Below are positions 27,375 through 37,056 of a stretch of 64,000 nucleotides of DNA, in pieces. How positions within the stretch are numbered: the stretch's first letter is position 1; each line of letters opens with the position of its first letter. Both the position numbers and the translations under genes were made by a program. The DNA comes from Roseovarius albus. Its GTDB lineage: Bacteria > Pseudomonadota > Alphaproteobacteria > Rhodobacterales > Rhodobacteraceae. Where the stretch lies: positions 124,001 through 188,000 of the forward strand of contig NZ_FWFX01000005.1 in NCBI RefSeq assembly GCF_900172335.1. The letters are read 5' to 3'. The notes under the pieces were generated by a model that saw nothing but the letters and a program-made list of their open reading frames with translations, did not search any database and was not told the DNA's origin.

Positions 27375-28328
27375 TTAGGTTTGTGAGCGGCGCGGTGGAA
27401 CCAATGGGCCGAAGACAGACCAACCGGTTGCGCGGACCAATTCCTCGAAAGCCTCAATCGCCAATCGGGAGTTGCCGTTGCGGTCCAGCCCCGGGCACCA
27501 CGCCGCAACAGAGGCCACGCCGGGGATGATGCCCAGAACCCCGCCACCTACACCGCTTTTGGCGGGGATTCCGATGCGGAAGGCAAATTCGCCCGAGGCA
27601 TCGTAGAGACCACAGGTCATCATCAGGGAATTCAAGCGCCGGGCACGTTCGGGGGTGACAGTTGAGTCTTCGCCACCCGCAGGCTGGCCAGCAGCGCACA
27701 GGTACCGTCCGGCGGTGGCCAGTTGGCGGCAGCTCATGGCGATGGCGCATTGCTGGAAATAGACCTCGAGCACCCTGTCGACCGGTTCGCGCAGGTTGCC
27801 CTCGGCCTTCATGAAGTTGGCCAGCGCGCGGTTGCGGTCGCCTGTCAGAGTTTCCGAGGCGGCGACTTTGTCGTCGACATAGACGGTTTCATCGTTGGAC
27901 AGGCGGCGGCACAGGCCAAGGACGTCTTCGAGGGCTTCATCGGGTTGCCGTCCTTCAAGCAGCACGTCCGAGACAACTATTGCACCGGGGTTTATGAAGG
28001 GATTGCGGGGAATGCCCCGTTCATTTTCGAGTTGGATGATAGAGTTGAAGGCCGTGCCAGAAGGTTCACGCCCGACCCGTTGCCAGAGCGTGGCGCCGAC
28101 TCGTTTGAGGGCGAGGGTCAGAGCAAAGAGTTTAGAAATACTCTGGATCGAAAACGGGATATCAGCGTCGCCTGCGGTGACCACTTCACCCTCAATAGGC
28201 GCGATGGCAATGCCGAACTTGTTCAAATCTACATGCGCCAGTTCCGGGATATAGTTGGCGACTTTGCCGCGGTCGGATTCGCTTTCCATCCGGCTGACGA
28301 TGTCATTTGCAATGGCTTGAAGATCCAT
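27375..28328 (-). CDS. glsA: Glutaminase A
   Basis: GlsA deamidates glutamine to glutamate and ammonia through a serine-dependent beta-lactamase-like fold. The 317-residue protein has the catalytic SISKLF (Ser-x-x-Lys), [12 protein letters not shown], and the C-terminal [14 protein letters not shown]. It starts 5 bp after the end of the truncated AGCS symporter gene, implying an original symporter-glutaminase operon for amino-acid uptake and use. Confidence 0.95.
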   Translation of the reverse strand: MDLQAIANDIVSRMESESDRGKVANYIPELAHVDLNKFGIAIAPIEGEVVTAGDADIPFSIQSISKLFALTLALKRVGATLWQRVGREPSGTAFNSIIQLENERGIPRNPFINPGAIVVSDVLLEGRQPDEALEDVLGLCRRLSNDETVYVDDKVAASETLTGDRNRALANFMKAEGNLREPVDRVLEVYFQQCAIAMSCRQLATAGRYLCAAGQPAGGEDSTVTPERARRLNSLMMTCGLYDASGEFAFRIGIPAKSGVGGGVLGIIPGVASVAAWCPGLDRNGNSRLAIEAFEELVRATGWSVFGPLVPPRRSQT

Positions 28329-28333
28329 GAGGG

Positions 28334-28702
28334 TTACTTCCAGACCGAATGATCGATGCCGTCGCCGAATTCAGGGAAATCCTTGGCGGCGAATTTTGGC
28401 TTTTGTCCGGCGCGGCGTTGATCAAAGTAGTCCTTGGTCAGCTTGATCACGGTTTTTGACAATAGCAGCACGGCAATGAGGGTGCCAACGCGCGAGGCGT
28501 GGCTGACAGTCAGGGCCCGAAACGGGGAAATACCCCGTTCAACCGTGGTACGGCCCGAGGTGATGACGCGGATCATTTCGCCGATATGCAGGAATTGAAT
28601 AGCCCCCAGCCTGAGCGTGAAAAAGGCCCCTGCCCCCAACAATCCGTAAATCAGGACGTAGTTCCACAGAATGCCGTTCAGGCCGTCAATCAAGCTGGTC
28701 AT
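28334..28702 (-). pseudogene. Alanine/glutamine:cation symporter (AGCS), internally deleted
   Basis: The 122-codon reading frame joins the N terminus of an AGCS sodium symporter (MTSLIDGLNGILWNYVLIYG through FRALTVSHASRVGT, residues 1-74) directly to the C-terminal end (LIAVLLLSKTVIKLTKDYFD to IDHSVWK). Normal family members are about 450-500 residues and continue RVGTGN with most transmembrane helices, all of which are missing, so roughly 330-380 residues have been lost in frame near base 28480. The product cannot be a complete transporter. Its ribosome-binding site and coupling to glsA remain intact, so glsA may still be expressed. Confidence 0.8.
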
Positions 28703-28961
28703 AACATCCCTCGTTCTTATGAATTCAAGAAAGCATAAGCCCGTTGATATTGCGACATCAATTTTGTCCGGAAAAAGCTTGGGGGTTAATGCCTTGAGAA
28801 AAATTGCCGATGTTCGACCCGGTTGCTCTGATGATTGAGGACCTTCAAATTTTGGTTGATGCAAATTTTGGAAAATAGGCGTGGTGTGTTAGGATGTGCC
28901 TACTTTTAAGTGTGATATTTTATAAATTTCTACTTCAAGATATGTTGTCCAGGAGATTTCT

Positions 28962-29810
28962 ATGCCTAAATTTTTCTATACTTTGAAACGAGGCCACATT
29001 GGCAGTGACGTGCTGCGACTGCAAAAATTCCTCATAAGCCAAGGCATACACTTGCAGTTCGGTGCAGACGGGGACTTTGGGCCTGCAACTCACGCAGCGG
29101 TGGAGCAATTCCAGCAACGCGAAGGGTTGCTTGTGGACGGCTTGTTTGGACACAACAGTGCGATTGCGGCGGTTGCCTGGGGATACGAAAATACCAGTTT
29201 CGAAGAGCCCATTCCACGCACGTCAGCCGAAATTCAGGAGGCCTTGAGATTTCCGAGCAAGCCGACAAACTTACCTCGCCCTACTCAGCAAGTTTCAGAT
29301 CAATTGTTTGGTGAATTCCAATACGAATATGCGCCATCCAACGGCAACCCACAAAGAATTAGGATTTTAAATAACTGGGTGGCGGACAACATTGGAAGGT
29401 TTCAGATACCACAACTTTTGGGAATGGTTGACCGGCAAAGCTCATCGCCGCGCCTTATGGTCAACGGTGAAATTCGGTGTCACCGTCTTGCTGCGCCAAG
29501 AATTCTTGCTTTGTTTTCAGCATGGGAAACGGCGGGTTTGGTAAACCGAGTATTGTACTATGTGGGCTGCTTTAATCCACGACTGAAACGAGGCACAATT
29601 AATCCGGTGCGAGCCAACCTTTCAAACCATTCATGGGGTTCGGCATTCGATATCAATTCGCAGGAAAATTGGATTGGCCGACCGGACGCCATTATCGGTG
29701 CACGTGGTTGTTTGCGGGAGTTGGTCCGGATTGCAAATGAGGAAGGATTTTACTGGGGCGGCCATTTTGGCAACAAAGATGGGATGCACTTTGAAATCGC
29801 GGAGCTTTGA
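28962..29810 (+). CDS. Peptidoglycan-binding / M15-type peptidase (endolysin-like)
   Basis: The 282-residue protein has an N-terminal peptidoglycan-binding domain (about 5-75, with GSDVLRLQKFL, GADGDFGPATHAAVEQFQ) and a C-terminal M15 (VanY/D-Ala-D-Ala carboxypeptidase-like) domain with zinc motif SNHSWGSAFDIN and WGGHFGNKDGMHFEI. Such proteins cleave peptide cross-links in the cell wall. There is no signal peptide, as in phage endolysins or secreted effectors. A CCAGGAGA ribosome-binding site precedes the ATG. The DNA is visibly richer in A/T than its neighbours, suggesting transfer. It pairs with the GH19-like gene downstream. Confidence 0.85.
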   Translation: MPKFFYTLKRGHIGSDVLRLQKFLISQGIHLQFGADGDFGPATHAAVEQFQQREGLLVDGLFGHNSAIAAVAWGYENTSFEEPIPRTSAEIQEALRFPSKPTNLPRPTQQVSDQLFGEFQYEYAPSNGNPQRIRILNNWVADNIGRFQIPQLLGMVDRQSSSPRLMVNGEIRCHRLAAPRILALFSAWETAGLVNRVLYYVGCFNPRLKRGTINPVRANLSNHSWGSAFDINSQENWIGRPDAIIGARGCLRELVRIANEEGFYWGGHFGNKDGMHFEIAEL

Positions 29811-29881
29811 CAAGCAGTTTTGGTGTCCGACCTATTCAGAAAACCCACTTTCTTTAATTTTTTACTTTATTGGAGAACAAT

Positions 29882-30628
29882 ATGTTCGACCCCCACACAT
29901 TGAATGACATTTCCTCTGGCTCAAACATCAATGACATTGGGCAAACGCAGTTGAAAAACTTGCAGCGTTCTTTGTCATGGATGACATACCCGATCTCAAA
30001 GGTTGATGGTTTGATTGGACCAAATACAAGAAGCGCCTTTGCAGAATATAAGGTCGATATTGGTGAATCTGATGTTTCGACCGTAACAACGGGTGCCAAG
30101 GACCTTGCCATTCACAATATAGAGAAAACGCAGAATATTTTAAATTCGGATGTTTCTTCTGAAGAAAAAACAAAGTCAGCCATTGCTGCAGTGTGTGAGA
30201 ACCTTGGCATAGGTCTGAAAACGCAAATTGCCTATGTTCTTGCGACTACGAAATGGGAAACAAACCATACATTTGAACCCGTTCGAGAAGCCTATTGGAA
30301 GAGCGAGGCCTGGCGAAGAAATAACTTTCGTTACTATCCTTATTATGGACGTGGGTATGTCCAGCTTACTTGGCGAAGCAATTATCAAAAATATTATCAT
30401 ATCATGAGGGAGCCATTGGTTGGCGATCCTGATCTGGCCATGGATCCAAAAATTGCACTGATGGTGTTGGTTCACGGGTTCAAGATGGGGGGGTTTACAG
30501 GGCGAAAGATCACCGATTACATCAACGAGTCGCGCACGGATTACAAAAATGCACGGCGATGCATAAACGGACTAAATAAATGGAGAGAAATCAAAGAGAT
30601 CGCCGAAGGTTTCGAGGCCGAACTCTAG
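29882..30628 (+). CDS. GH19-type lysozyme/chitinase-like peptidoglycan hydrolase (endolysin-like)
   Basis: The 248-residue protein begins MFDPHTLNDISSG after a GGAGAACAAT ribosome-binding site. Residues 25-60 resemble a peptidoglycan-binding repeat (LKNLQRSL, KVDGLIGPNTRSAFAEYK); the rest matches the phage-type glycoside hydrolase 19 pattern: QIAYVLATTKWETNHTFEPV (catalytic Glu in WET), REAYW, YYGRGYVQLTWRSNYQKY, and GGFTGRKITDYI. It has no signal peptide and AT-rich codons. With the preceding M15 protein it makes a two-enzyme set attacking both glycan and peptide parts of the wall. No holin, capsid or integrase gene is adjacent. Confidence 0.82.
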   Translation: MFDPHTLNDISSGSNINDIGQTQLKNLQRSLSWMTYPISKVDGLIGPNTRSAFAEYKVDIGESDVSTVTTGAKDLAIHNIEKTQNILNSDVSSEEKTKSAIAAVCENLGIGLKTQIAYVLATTKWETNHTFEPVREAYWKSEAWRRNNFRYYPYYGRGYVQLTWRSNYQKYYHIMREPLVGDPDLAMDPKIALMVLVHGFKMGGFTGRKITDYINESRTDYKNARRCINGLNKWREIKEIAEGFEAEL

Positions 30629-30647
30629 GCCTGAGGGCCATCAATGA

Positions 30648-31517
30648 CTAACGTAGCTTTGGCAATCCGTCGGTGAAGAGATCAGCAGATTTTTCGCCTA
30701 GTGCCAGACCGGCGAAATCGAAGAGCTTAGGATCAAGCAGATGCGAGGGCCGCGCGTTCATCAGCGAGCGGAACATGACCTGACGACGGCCAGGGCGGTT
30801 GGCCTCCCATCCATCAAGGATCTGTTTGACCTGCTGGCGTTGCAGACCGTCTTGTGACCCACAAAGGTCGCAGGGGATGATTGGGTAGTTCATGCCGGTG
30901 GCGAATTTTTCGCAGTCTGCTTCGGCGACGAAGGACAGGGGCCGATAAACAAACAGGTCGCCCTCTTCATTCACCAGTTTTGGCGGCATAGTGGCCAAAC
31001 GCCCGCCGTGGAAGAGGTTCATGAAGAACGTCTCTAAAATGTCATCGCGGTGGTGACCAAGAACCACGGCAGAGCAACCTTCCTCGCGGGCGATGCGGTA
31101 GAGATTGCCGCGTCTGAGACGGGAGCAGAGGGCGCAGAAGGTGCGCCCCTCAGGGACTTTGTCCATCACGACCGAATAGGTATCTTGATATTCGATCCGG
31201 TGCGGGACGCCCATTTTTTCCAGAAATTCAGGTAGTACGGTGGCCGGGAAGCCGGGCTGACCCTGATCAAGGTTGCAGGCGAGAATATCAACCGGGAGAA
31301 GCCCGCGCCATTGTAATTCATGCAGAACGGCCAAAAGCGTGTAACTGTCCTTGCCGCCCGACAGGCAGACCAGCCAGCGCGCGCCCTTTTCGATCATGCC
31401 ATATTGATCAATCGCCTCCCGCGTCTGGCGCACGATCCGTTTGCGCAGCTTGCGGAATTCGGTTGTCTTGGGCGCACCAGCAAAGAGCGCATGAATATCG
31501 TCGGCATCATCCAGCAT
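30648..31517 (-). CDS. ttcA: tRNA 2-thiocytidine-32 synthetase TtcA
   Basis: TtcA is an iron-sulfur enzyme that thiolates cytidine-32 of certain tRNAs. The 289-residue protein has the PP-loop [11 protein letters not shown] near residue 53, the first cysteine pair CALC and the third cluster/catalytic cysteines in the PCDLCGSQ segment, and the [19 protein letters not shown] signature. It converges on the GH19-like gene with a 19-bp gap. Confidence 0.95.
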   Translation of the reverse strand: MLDDADDIHALFAGAPKTTEFRKLRKRIVRQTREAIDQYGMIEKGARWLVCLSGGKDSYTLLAVLHELQWRGLLPVDILACNLDQGQPGFPATVLPEFLEKMGVPHRIEYQDTYSVVMDKVPEGRTFCALCSRLRRGNLYRIAREEGCSAVVLGHHRDDILETFFMNLFHGGRLATMPPKLVNEEGDLFVYRPLSFVAEADCEKFATGMNYPIIPCDLCGSQDGLQRQQVKQILDGWEANRPGRRQVMFRSLMNARPSHLLDPKLFDFAGLALGEKSADLFTDGLPKLR

Positions 31518-31570
31518 GGGCTGCCTTTAGACACTAATGACCTTACAAACAAGGGTTTTGATTGCGAGAG

Positions 31571-33454
31571 CTAGAAGACAATATTCAGCATTACCATCGA
31601 GACAATCAGGAACAAAACTGTCATGATCCCGCCGGAGCGGACGAAATCGGTCACCTTATACCCCGCTGGACCCATGATTAGGGCGTTGACCTGGTGGGTG
31701 GGGATGATGAAGGAGTTCGAGGTCGAGATCGCCACGGTGAGCGCAAAGACCGCCGGATTGCCGCCCGCCGCCACAGCGATGGAGACGGCAAGCGGCACCA
31801 AAAGCACCGTTGCGCCAACATTGGACATCACCAGTGAGAAGGCCGTGGCCAGAATGGCAACGCCGCCTTGTAGCGCCCAGATGGGCCAACCGTCCAGCAA
31901 GGTGAGAATTTGCTGCGCGATCCATTCCGCAGTGCCGGTGTTTTGCACCGCCTGCCCCAAGGGTATCAGGCTGGCCAAGAGGAACACGGTGTTCCAACCG
32001 ACGGCGCGATACGCCTCGTCGATGGTCATGACCTTGCTGAGCAGCATGCCGACCGCGCCGGTGAGCAGGCAAAGTGACAGGCGCACATCTGTGAAGAGGA
32101 TCATCGTTAGAGACACGAGGAAGAAGAACAGGGCAGCGCCAACCTTTTGCGGGCGCAACTCCTCTTGCGGGAAGTCAGAGGTGACAACGACAAAGTCGCG
32201 GTCGCGTTTGATGCGTACCAGATTTTCCCAGCGGCTGTGGGCGACAAGCATGTCCCCGGCTTGGAATGGCACCAGGCCAATGGCCGTGGGGTGGTGTTCG
32301 CCGTATTCCACGTGACTGAGGGTTTCCTCGCCGCGGTGAATGGCCAAAAGGCTGAGCCCGTAGGTTTTTCTCAGTAACAGGTCGCGGGGAGATTGCCCGA
32401 TGAGCTTGGAATCCGGGGGAATGACTACCTCGGCGATGCCGGCGTTTGTGGGGGCGAATTCCTCGGCAAAGACATCCAACGCGGGGCGGATGGTGAGGCC
32501 GTATTTTTTAGCGAAAGCCTCGACAATCACGCCTTTTCCGATAATCGCCAGACGACAGGGGGCAGCGATTTCGGCAGTAAGGATCTGCACCATCGAGACC
32601 TTACCCTTGTAGTAGGTTGAAATGATGTAGAGGTTATTTTCGAGGTTTATGTCAGCCAGGATCTGCCCAACCAGTGGGCTGTTGGCAGGGACATCTACCT
32701 CATATACGTCAGCCTTCAGGCCGTACACGCGTTGTAGATAATCCGAAGTACCTTGGCCGGAAGACGCATCAACTTTGTCAACGTCGCCGGGCAAGACAAA
32801 TTTACCCAAAACCATAAAATAGATGATGCCAGTTAGCACCAAGGCAAAGCCGATCGGGGTAACGGAAAACAGACCAAACTCGGCCATTTTCGCGTCGGCA
32901 GGCAGAGTTTCATTGGCCGAACGAATGAGGTCGTTGAGCAAGATCAGAGGGGATGAACCCACCATTGTCATCGTGCCGCCGAGAATGGCGCAAAAGCCCA
33001 TGGGCATGAGGAGGCGTGAGAGGGGGATGCCGCTGCGGGCGGAAATGCGGCTGACGACGGGAAGGAAGAGGGCTGCGGCGCCGACATTTTGCAAGAAGCT
33101 GGAAATGAACCCAACTGTACCCGAGACAATGGGCACGACGCGTGCTTCTGTTGTGCCGCCTCGTTTGAGGATGACGGCCGCGACCTTGTTCATGATGCCG
33201 GTTTTATCAAGGCCCGCACCGACGATCATGACCGCAATGATGGATATAACCGCGTTCGAGGCGAAACCGTCAAACAGATGATTGACGTCCGCCAGATTTT
33301 CGAGACCCGGCATGTAACTAAGGATACCGACGATGACCAAGATCAGGATGGCGGCGAGATCGACCCTGATGATCTCGGACACGAACAAAAACACAGTAAA
33401 GGCCAGGGTCGCCATGACCACGGCCATCTCAGTCGTAAACGCGATATGTTCCAA
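31571..33454 (-). CDS. SLC13-family permease with two TrkA-C domains
   Basis: A membrane transporter of the divalent anion:Na+ symporter superfamily. Twelve or so hydrophobic helices flank a soluble middle section with two RCK_C/TrkA-C-like domains (VDVPANSPLVGQIL, VIPPDSKLIGQSPRDL). Conserved SFLQNVGAAALFLPV, GGTMTMVGSSPLILLNDLI and MSNVGATVLLVPLAV are the SLC13 N/T-rich hairpins that bind Na+ and the anion. Substrate (sulfate, dicarboxylate or other) cannot be told. TTG 33454 has GAGGG 7 nt upstream and gives 627 residues; GTG 33478 lacks a ribosome-binding site. Confidence 0.85.
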   Translation of the reverse strand: MEHIAFTTEMAVVMATLAFTVFLFVSEIIRVDLAAILILVIVGILSYMPGLENLADVNHLFDGFASNAVISIIAVMIVGAGLDKTGIMNKVAAVILKRGGTTEARVVPIVSGTVGFISSFLQNVGAAALFLPVVSRISARSGIPLSRLLMPMGFCAILGGTMTMVGSSPLILLNDLIRSANETLPADAKMAEFGLFSVTPIGFALVLTGIIYFMVLGKFVLPGDVDKVDASSGQGTSDYLQRVYGLKADVYEVDVPANSPLVGQILADINLENNLYIISTYYKGKVSMVQILTAEIAAPCRLAIIGKGVIVEAFAKKYGLTIRPALDVFAEEFAPTNAGIAEVVIPPDSKLIGQSPRDLLLRKTYGLSLLAIHRGEETLSHVEYGEHHPTAIGLVPFQAGDMLVAHSRWENLVRIKRDRDFVVVTSDFPQEELRPQKVGAALFFFLVSLTMILFTDVRLSLCLLTGAVGMLLSKVMTIDEAYRAVGWNTVFLLASLIPLGQAVQNTGTAEWIAQQILTLLDGWPIWALQGGVAILATAFSLVMSNVGATVLLVPLAVSIAVAAGGNPAVFALTVAISTSNSFIIPTHQVNALIMGPAGYKVTDFVRSGGIMTVLFLIVSMVMLNIVF

Positions 33455-33515
33455 ATTTGCCCTCGATTTTCCCCTCACTGTGCCGGGAAATTAACCAAGG
33501 GTCAAATTGTGGGGT

Positions 33516-34088
33516 TCAGGAGGGCGGGTTTTCTGCAAAGGCACGCATGATCGCCTTGGCATTGTCCGAGCTCCAGTCGGCATCGCCCAACATCCGCGCA
33601 ACTTCATTTCCATCGCGGTCGATGATGATTGATACCGGCAGACCGAAGATTTTCACCGAACGGGCAAGGTCTTGTTTTGGGTCGCGGTGCTGGGGCAGGT
33701 TGTCGACGCCAATGTCTGTGAAAAACTTGGCGATCATCGGGGGCGGCGTGGCAACCGGGCCGGTGGCGACGGTGACAACTTCGATGCCTTCTTCACTGAG
33801 CGCTGCCTGCAGCTCGGACAGGCTGGGCATTTCTTTGCGGCAGGGCGCGCACCATGTGGCCCAGAGGTTCAGGACCACGACCTTACCTTTGTAGTCGGCC
33901 AAGGAGCCTTCGGACCCGTCTTCGTTGACGTAGAGCGCGGAGGAGGCCGGGCGCGGTTCCTCATAGACGATCAGCTTTTTCATATCGCCTTCGCGCAGGG
34001 CGGTGATTTCAGCGGGGTCAGCGGCGAAGGCAGTATTTGCACCCAGCGCCAGTGCCATATAAAGGACGATTGAACGAAATTTCCGCAT
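33516..34088 (-). CDS. TlpA-like thiol:disulfide oxidoreductase, exported
   Basis: From ATG 34088 the 190-residue protein has a Sec signal peptide ([20 protein letters not shown], cut after AFA) and a thioredoxin-fold domain with the active site [11 protein letters not shown] and cis-proline region [12 protein letters not shown]. It probably reduces periplasmic disulfides, for example in cytochrome c maturation. Its start lies only 21 bp from the divergent argH start; GGAGGG serves as ribosome-binding site. Confidence 0.9.
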   Translation of the reverse strand: MRKFRSIVLYMALALGANTAFAADPAEITALREGDMKKLIVYEEPRPASSALYVNEDGSEGSLADYKGKVVVLNLWATWCAPCRKEMPSLSELQAALSEEGIEVVTVATGPVATPPPMIAKFFTDIGVDNLPQHRDPKQDLARSVKIFGLPVSIIIDRDGNEVARMLGDADWSSDNAKAIMRAFAENPPS

Positions 34089-34109
34089 TTTCCCTCCGAA
34101 GGGCAAGAC

Positions 34110-35501
34110 ATGACAAACGATACCTCGAACCAGATGTGGGGCGGCCGCTTTGCCGCTGGACCGGACGCAATCATGGAGGCGATCAATGCCTCGATCGGGT
34201 TCGATCAGCGAATGGCAGCACAGGACATTGCCGGCTCTCGGGCCCATGCCGCCATGTTGGCCGCCACAGGCATTGTAAGTGATAAGGATGCCGAGGCGAT
34301 GAGGGAAGGCCTGCTCACGGTCTTGTCAGAAATTGAGGGCGGAACTTTTGTCTTTTCCACCACGTTGGAAGACATCCACATGAATGTTGAGGCGCGGCTG
34401 AAAGACATCATTGGCGAGCCTGCCGGGCGTTTGCACACCGGACGGTCGCGCAATGACCAAGTGGCGACAGATTTCAAACTGTGGGTGCGGGACCAGTTTG
34501 ATGCGTTTGAATCTGGGCTGTTGGCCCTGATCAAGGCGCTGTTGGCGCAGGCCGAGGTGGGAGCTGATTGGGTGATGCCGGGCTTTACCCACTTACAGAC
34601 CGCGCAGCCAGTGACATGGGGCCACCACATGATGGCCTATGTTGAAATGTTTGGGCGTGACCTGTCGCGGACGCGGGATGCGCGCAAACGGATGAATGAA
34701 TGCCCACTGGGCGCGGCGGCGTTGGCTGGGACATCCTTTCCGATTGATCGGGACATGACGGCGAAGGTGCTGGGCTTTGATCGGCCATCAGCCAATTCGC
34801 TGGATGCGGTCAGTGACCGGGATTTTGCGCTGGAGTTTCTGAGCACGGCCAGCATCTGTGCGATGCACCTGTCACGTATGGCAGAAGAGCTGGTGATCTG
34901 GTCCTCGGCCCAGTTCCGGTTTGTGGTGTTGTCTGATCGGTTCTCAACTGGCTCATCGATCATGCCGCAGAAAAAGAACCCGGATGCGGCGGAACTGATC
35001 CGCGCCAAAATTGGTCGGATATTCGGGGCGAATGTCGCCCTGATGACGGTGATGAAGGGGCTGCCGCTGGCCTATTCCAAGGACATGCAGGAAGACAAAG
35101 AGCAGGTCTTTGATGCGGCTGATAACCTGATGCTGGCATTGGCTGCGATGGAAGGCATGGTCAAAGATATGTCGGCCAACCGTCCATCATTGGAAGCGGC
35201 AGCAGGATCAGGCTTTTCAACTGCAACGGATCTGGCCGATTGGCTGGTACGGGTGTTGGGCATGCCGTTCCGGGATGCGCATCATGTGACCGGCACGCTG
35301 GTGGCCATGGCCGAGCAGAACGAATGCGATCTGCCGGATCTGACGCTGGAGCAGATGCAATCCGTGCATTCTGACATCACTTCTGATATCTACGAGGTGC
35401 TGGGGGTCCATAATTCGGTCGCCTCGCGTGTGAGTTACGGCGGCACCGCGCCAAGCCAGGTTCTGGCGCAGGTCGCCCGGTGGAAGGAGATGTTGGAATG
35501 A
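34110..35501 (+). CDS. argH: Argininosuccinate lyase
   Basis: ArgH splits argininosuccinate to arginine and fumarate, the last step of arginine synthesis. The 463-residue protein has [33 protein letters not shown], and the fumarase-family signature [16 protein letters not shown] with the catalytic serine loop. GAAGGG is the ribosome-binding site. The TGA stop overlaps the start of the small lipoprotein gene (ATGA). Confidence 0.97.
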   Translation: MTNDTSNQMWGGRFAAGPDAIMEAINASIGFDQRMAAQDIAGSRAHAAMLAATGIVSDKDAEAMREGLLTVLSEIEGGTFVFSTTLEDIHMNVEARLKDIIGEPAGRLHTGRSRNDQVATDFKLWVRDQFDAFESGLLALIKALLAQAEVGADWVMPGFTHLQTAQPVTWGHHMMAYVEMFGRDLSRTRDARKRMNECPLGAAALAGTSFPIDRDMTAKVLGFDRPSANSLDAVSDRDFALEFLSTASICAMHLSRMAEELVIWSSAQFRFVVLSDRFSTGSSIMPQKKNPDAAELIRAKIGRIFGANVALMTVMKGLPLAYSKDMQEDKEQVFDAADNLMLALAAMEGMVKDMSANRPSLEAAAGSGFSTATDLADWLVRVLGMPFRDAHHVTGTLVAMAEQNECDLPDLTLEQMQSVHSDITSDIYEVLGVHNSVASRVSYGGTAPSQVLAQVARWKEMLE

Positions 35502-35674
35502 GAATTGCTGCTTTGATCGTTGCGCTGGGCCTGTTGGCAGGATGCGGGGCGGATGGCGAGCCGTTCTATGCCCCTTCTGCGACGACAGTGATTGGCGTTG
35601 GCTCGAACGGGGTGCATGCCAATGTGGGTGTGAGCACACAGGTCGGGCCAGTGACTGTGGGTGTCGGCATCTAA
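35498..35674 (+). CDS. Small ArgH-linked lipoprotein
   Basis: A 58-residue product, [20 protein letters not shown] onward, with lipobox LLAGC (Cys 16), so it should be a lipid-anchored envelope protein. The mature part is short and glycine/valine rich. It overlaps the argH stop by 4 nt; such small lipoproteins are often found between argH and lysA (LptM-like in position, though homology to LptM cannot be judged by eye). lysA follows after 79 bp. Confidence 0.8.
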   Translation: MRIAALIVALGLLAGCGADGEPFYAPSATTVIGVGSNGVHANVGVSTQVGPVTVGVGI

Positions 35675-35753
35675 GTCTTATTGCGCCAACTTTGATTGCA
35701 TTGTGCGCGCGCTTTGATATGAGGCGTGTTGGAACACACTCAGGGGCGGCGCC

Positions 35754-37019
35754 ATGGACCATTTTCTATATCGTGACGGTGAGCTTTACGCAGAAGACGT
35801 GAGCATTGCTGATATTGCGGCCGAGGTGGGCACGCCTTTCTATTGCTATTCAACCGCGACGCTGGAGCGGCATTTTCGCCTGTTTGATGAGGCATTGGAT
35901 GGCACCCCGCATATGGTCTGCTATGCGATGAAAGCGGCCAGCAATCAGGCGATCCTGAAAACCTTGGCAAATCTGGGTGCCGGGATGGATGTGGTTTCGG
36001 GTGGCGAATATGCCCGTGCCCGTGCCGCAGGTGTACCCGGAGAGAAGATTGTGTTTTCTGGCGTTGGCAAAACGCGGGATGAGATGCGTCTGGCATTGGA
36101 AGGCGGCATTCGACAGTTCAATGTTGAGAGCGAGCCGGAAATGGAAGAGCTGAGCGCGGTGGCGCAGGAGCTGGGTGTGGTGGCCCCGATCACTGTGCGG
36201 GTGAACCCGGACGTGGATGCCAAAACCCATGCCAAAATTGCCACCGGCAAGTCGGAAAACAAGTTCGGCATTCCAATCTCGCGCGCGAAAGAGGTTTATG
36301 CCCATGCGGCCACCCTGCCCGGACTAAAGGTGGTTGGCATCGATGTGCACATCGGCAGCCAGCTGACCGATCTGGAGCCGTTCCGTCTGGCCTATCGCAA
36401 GGTGGCAGACTTGACCGAGGCGTTGCGGGCTGAAGGGCATGATATTATCCGTCTGGATCTGGGCGGTGGTTTGGGCATTCCTTACACGCGTTCGAATGAC
36501 GCGCCGCCGCTGCCCGTGGAATACGGTCAGATGATCAAGGAAGAGTTGGGTCATTTGGGTTGCGAGATCGAGATTGAGCCGGGTCGTTTGGTGGCGGGAA
36601 ATGCCGGTATTCTGGTGAGCAAGGTGATTTATGTGAAATCCGGTGAAGGCCGTGATTTCCTGATCCTCGATGGGGCAATGAATGACCTGATTCGCCCGGC
36701 CATGTATGAGGCGCATCACGATATTGTTGCGGTGGATGAACCCGAAGCCGGGATCGAACAGCAACCCTATGACATTGTTGGCCCGGTCTGTGAAAGCGGC
36801 GATACTTTTGCCAAGGAACGCATGATGCCACCGCTGAAAGCCGGTGATTTGGTGGCGTTTCGCAGTGCCGGGGCGTATGGCGCGGTGATGGCGAGTGAGT
36901 ACAACACACGGCCCTTGGTGCCCGAAGTGCTGGTTCATGAGCATCAATTTGCCGTCATTCGGGCACGTCCGACCTTTGACGAAATGATAAATCGCGATAC
37001 CATCCCCGAGTGGCTGTAA
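35754..37019 (+). CDS. lysA: Diaminopimelate decarboxylase
   Basis: LysA converts meso-diaminopimelate to lysine with PLP. The 421-residue protein has the PLP lysine in VCYAMKAASNQ (about 61), HIGSQLTD, the glycine-rich LDLGGGLGIPY, and the GPVCESGDTFAKER motif with the active-site cysteine. GGGGCGGC precedes the ATG. It lies between the ArgH-linked lipoprotein and the TIGR02302 gene, an arrangement common in Rhodobacterales. Confidence 0.96.
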   Translation: MDHFLYRDGELYAEDVSIADIAAEVGTPFYCYSTATLERHFRLFDEALDGTPHMVCYAMKAASNQAILKTLANLGAGMDVVSGGEYARARAAGVPGEKIVFSGVGKTRDEMRLALEGGIRQFNVESEPEMEELSAVAQELGVVAPITVRVNPDVDAKTHAKIATGKSENKFGIPISRAKEVYAHAATLPGLKVVGIDVHIGSQLTDLEPFRLAYRKVADLTEALRAEGHDIIRLDLGGGLGIPYTRSNDAPPLPVEYGQMIKEELGHLGCEIEIEPGRLVAGNAGILVSKVIYVKSGEGRDFLILDGAMNDLIRPAMYEAHHDIVAVDEPEAGIEQQPYDIVGPVCESGDTFAKERMMPPLKAGDLVAFRSAGAYGAVMASEYNTRPLVPEVLVHEHQFAVIRARPTFDEMINRDTIPEWL

Positions 37020-37056
37020 CGCGATAGGCGTGTTCGGCCTCTGATCGGAAGGGATT

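Noticed and set aside
28962-30628. Peptidoglycan-hydrolase pair as part of a gene transfer agent cluster
   Set aside because: No capsid, portal, terminase or tail gene flanks them; neighbours are glsA and ttcA.
31623-32315. Open frame of 230 codons antisense to the SLC13 gene
   Set aside because: Mirror of a GC-rich coding region; composition (many Met, Ser, Arg, Pro) is typical of shadow frames and the SLC13 gene has clear family motifs.
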